NCBI GenBank assembly: GCA_030146905.1
Contig: JASLAV010000370.1
Coordinates: 1 to 6,174, forward strand
Reading direction: 5' to 3'
From: Lentzea sp.
GTDB lineage: Bacteria; Actinomycetota; Actinomycetes; Mycobacteriales; Pseudonocardiaceae
DNA: 6,174 bases
Below, piece by piece: positions 5,809 to 6,174 of the stretch. The position numbers and the translations under genes are program-made. Numbering within the stretch: position 1 is the first letter of the stretch; each line of letters starts with the position of its first letter. The notes beneath the pieces are model-generated. The model did no database searches. It worked only from the letters and a program-made list of their open reading frames with translations, and was not told where the DNA came from.

Positions 5809-6174
5809 CGCGGCTCCTTCTTCTGCAGGGGTCGCGTCGCCGGCCCCTCCAGCACCTCGCCGTCGACGTCGAAGCGCGAGCCGTGGCACGGGCAGTCCCA
5901 GCTGTGCTCGGCGGCGTTGAACCGAACCAGGCAGCCCAGGTGCGTGCAGCGCAAGGACACCCCGTGCAGCTTCCCGTCGGCGTCGCGGTAGACGCCGGTC
6001 TTGCCCAGGCCGTCGCGGATCACGTGCGCCTGGCCGCACGGCAGGTTCTCGCTGGACGTGGCGTCGGCCGGCGCGATCCTGTCGCCCACCATCTGCACCG
6101 CGACCTCGGCGTTCTTCTTCACGAGCTCCGGCAACGACTTGAGCGACACCCGGTGCGGGCTGAACCGGTCGGAG
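5805..6174 (-). CDS. C-terminal part of an FAD-dependent oxidoreductase with Rieske [2Fe-2S] domain; 5' end beyond window
   Basis: The visible 122 residues begin mid-gene at the right edge. Residues 1-34 (SDRFSPHR, then a helical LPELVKKNAEVAVQMVGDRI) resemble the linker joining the FAD domain to the Rieske domain in proteins of about 500 residues such as Bacillus YhfW. A GTG at 6149 could start a 114-residue stand-alone Rieske protein, but this linker argues for continuation. The Rieske domain spans ~38-118: CTHLGC (76-81) and CPCHGS (94-99) give cluster ligands Cys76, His78, Cys94 and His97. Cys81 and Cys96 match the disulfide pair of high-potential bc1-type Rieske proteins. After Ser99 comes RFD, so a Phe stands where bc1 proteins have Tyr. 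The family is thought to couple an FAD-dependent amine or alcohol oxidation to electron transfer through the cluster; its substrates are mostly unknown. The gene ends in a TTGA overlap with the VOC gene, with which it forms an operon. Confidence 0.87.
   Translation of the reverse strand, partial: SDRFSPHRVSLKSLPELVKKNAEVAVQMVGDRIAPADATSSENLPCGQAHVIRDGLGKTGVYRDADGKLHGVSLRCTHLGCLVRFNAAEHSWDCPCHGSRFDVDGEVLEGPATRPLQKKEPR
5814..5820 (-). promoter_or_regulatory. Ribosome binding site setting a TTG start for the VOC gene
   Basis: On the minus strand GAAGGAG is the strongest Shine-Dalgarno sequence in the window. It sits inside the last codons of the Rieske-domain gene, 5 nt before the TTG at 5808, and is too far (26 nt) from the first ATG at 5787. 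It supports TTG initiation. Confidence 0.65.

Noticed and set aside
5805..6149. Stand-alone 114-residue Rieske ferredoxin starting at GTG 6149
   Set aside because: The frame stays open to the window edge, and the residues around and before the GTG resemble the linker of FAD-Rieske fusion enzymes; no ribosome binding site precedes the GTG.

Overview
The window is 6,174 bp of high-GC DNA with strong G/C preference at third codon positions, GTG and TTG starts, and an apparent leaderless promoter. These features fit an actinomycete, and the gene repertoire would suit the Pseudonocardiales. The genus assignment is an inference from style, not from a marker gene. Coding is very dense. No stretch over 300 bp lacks a gene, and the longest gap is the divergent promoter region at 3292-3372 (81 bp). 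No tRNA, rRNA, CRISPR array, insertion sequence, attachment site or replication origin was seen.

Left part (1-1692, + strand): the 3' end of a short-chain dehydrogenase/reductase (SDR) gene, cut by the window start, is followed 3 bp later by a gene for an unrecognised multi-pass membrane protein. The two are probably one transcript. The membrane-protein gene runs tail to tail into an AraC-family regulator gene on the - strand, and the two reading frames overlap by 23 bp.

Middle (1670-3291, - strand): a small GT2-like glycosyltransferase gene, then the AraC-family regulator gene (AraC_N domain plus HTH_18), in that transcriptional order and only 29 bp apart. The glycosyltransferase has a good -10 box placed so that transcription would begin at its ATG.

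Right part (3373-5394, + strand): a complete paaZ-type gene. It encodes a bifunctional enzyme of aerobic phenylacetate degradation, an N-terminal aldehyde dehydrogenase fused to a C-terminal MaoC-type enoyl-CoA hydratase. All four catalytic residues I could check are kept. It is transcribed divergently from the glycosyltransferase and has no other paa gene beside it in the window. A 12-bp hairpin follows it and probably terminates transcription.

Right edge (5422-6174, - strand): the C-terminal end of an FAD-dependent oxidoreductase with a Rieske [2Fe-2S] domain (5' end beyond the window) is translationally coupled through a TTGA stop/start overlap to a single-domain VOC (glyoxalase-like) protein.

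Overall this looks like ordinary chromosomal metabolic sequence. I found no evidence of a new defence, mobile or biosynthetic system. The points most worth a second look are the solitary paaZ with its structured leader, the leaderless glycosyltransferase promoter, the overlapping gene ends, and the membrane protein of unknown function.
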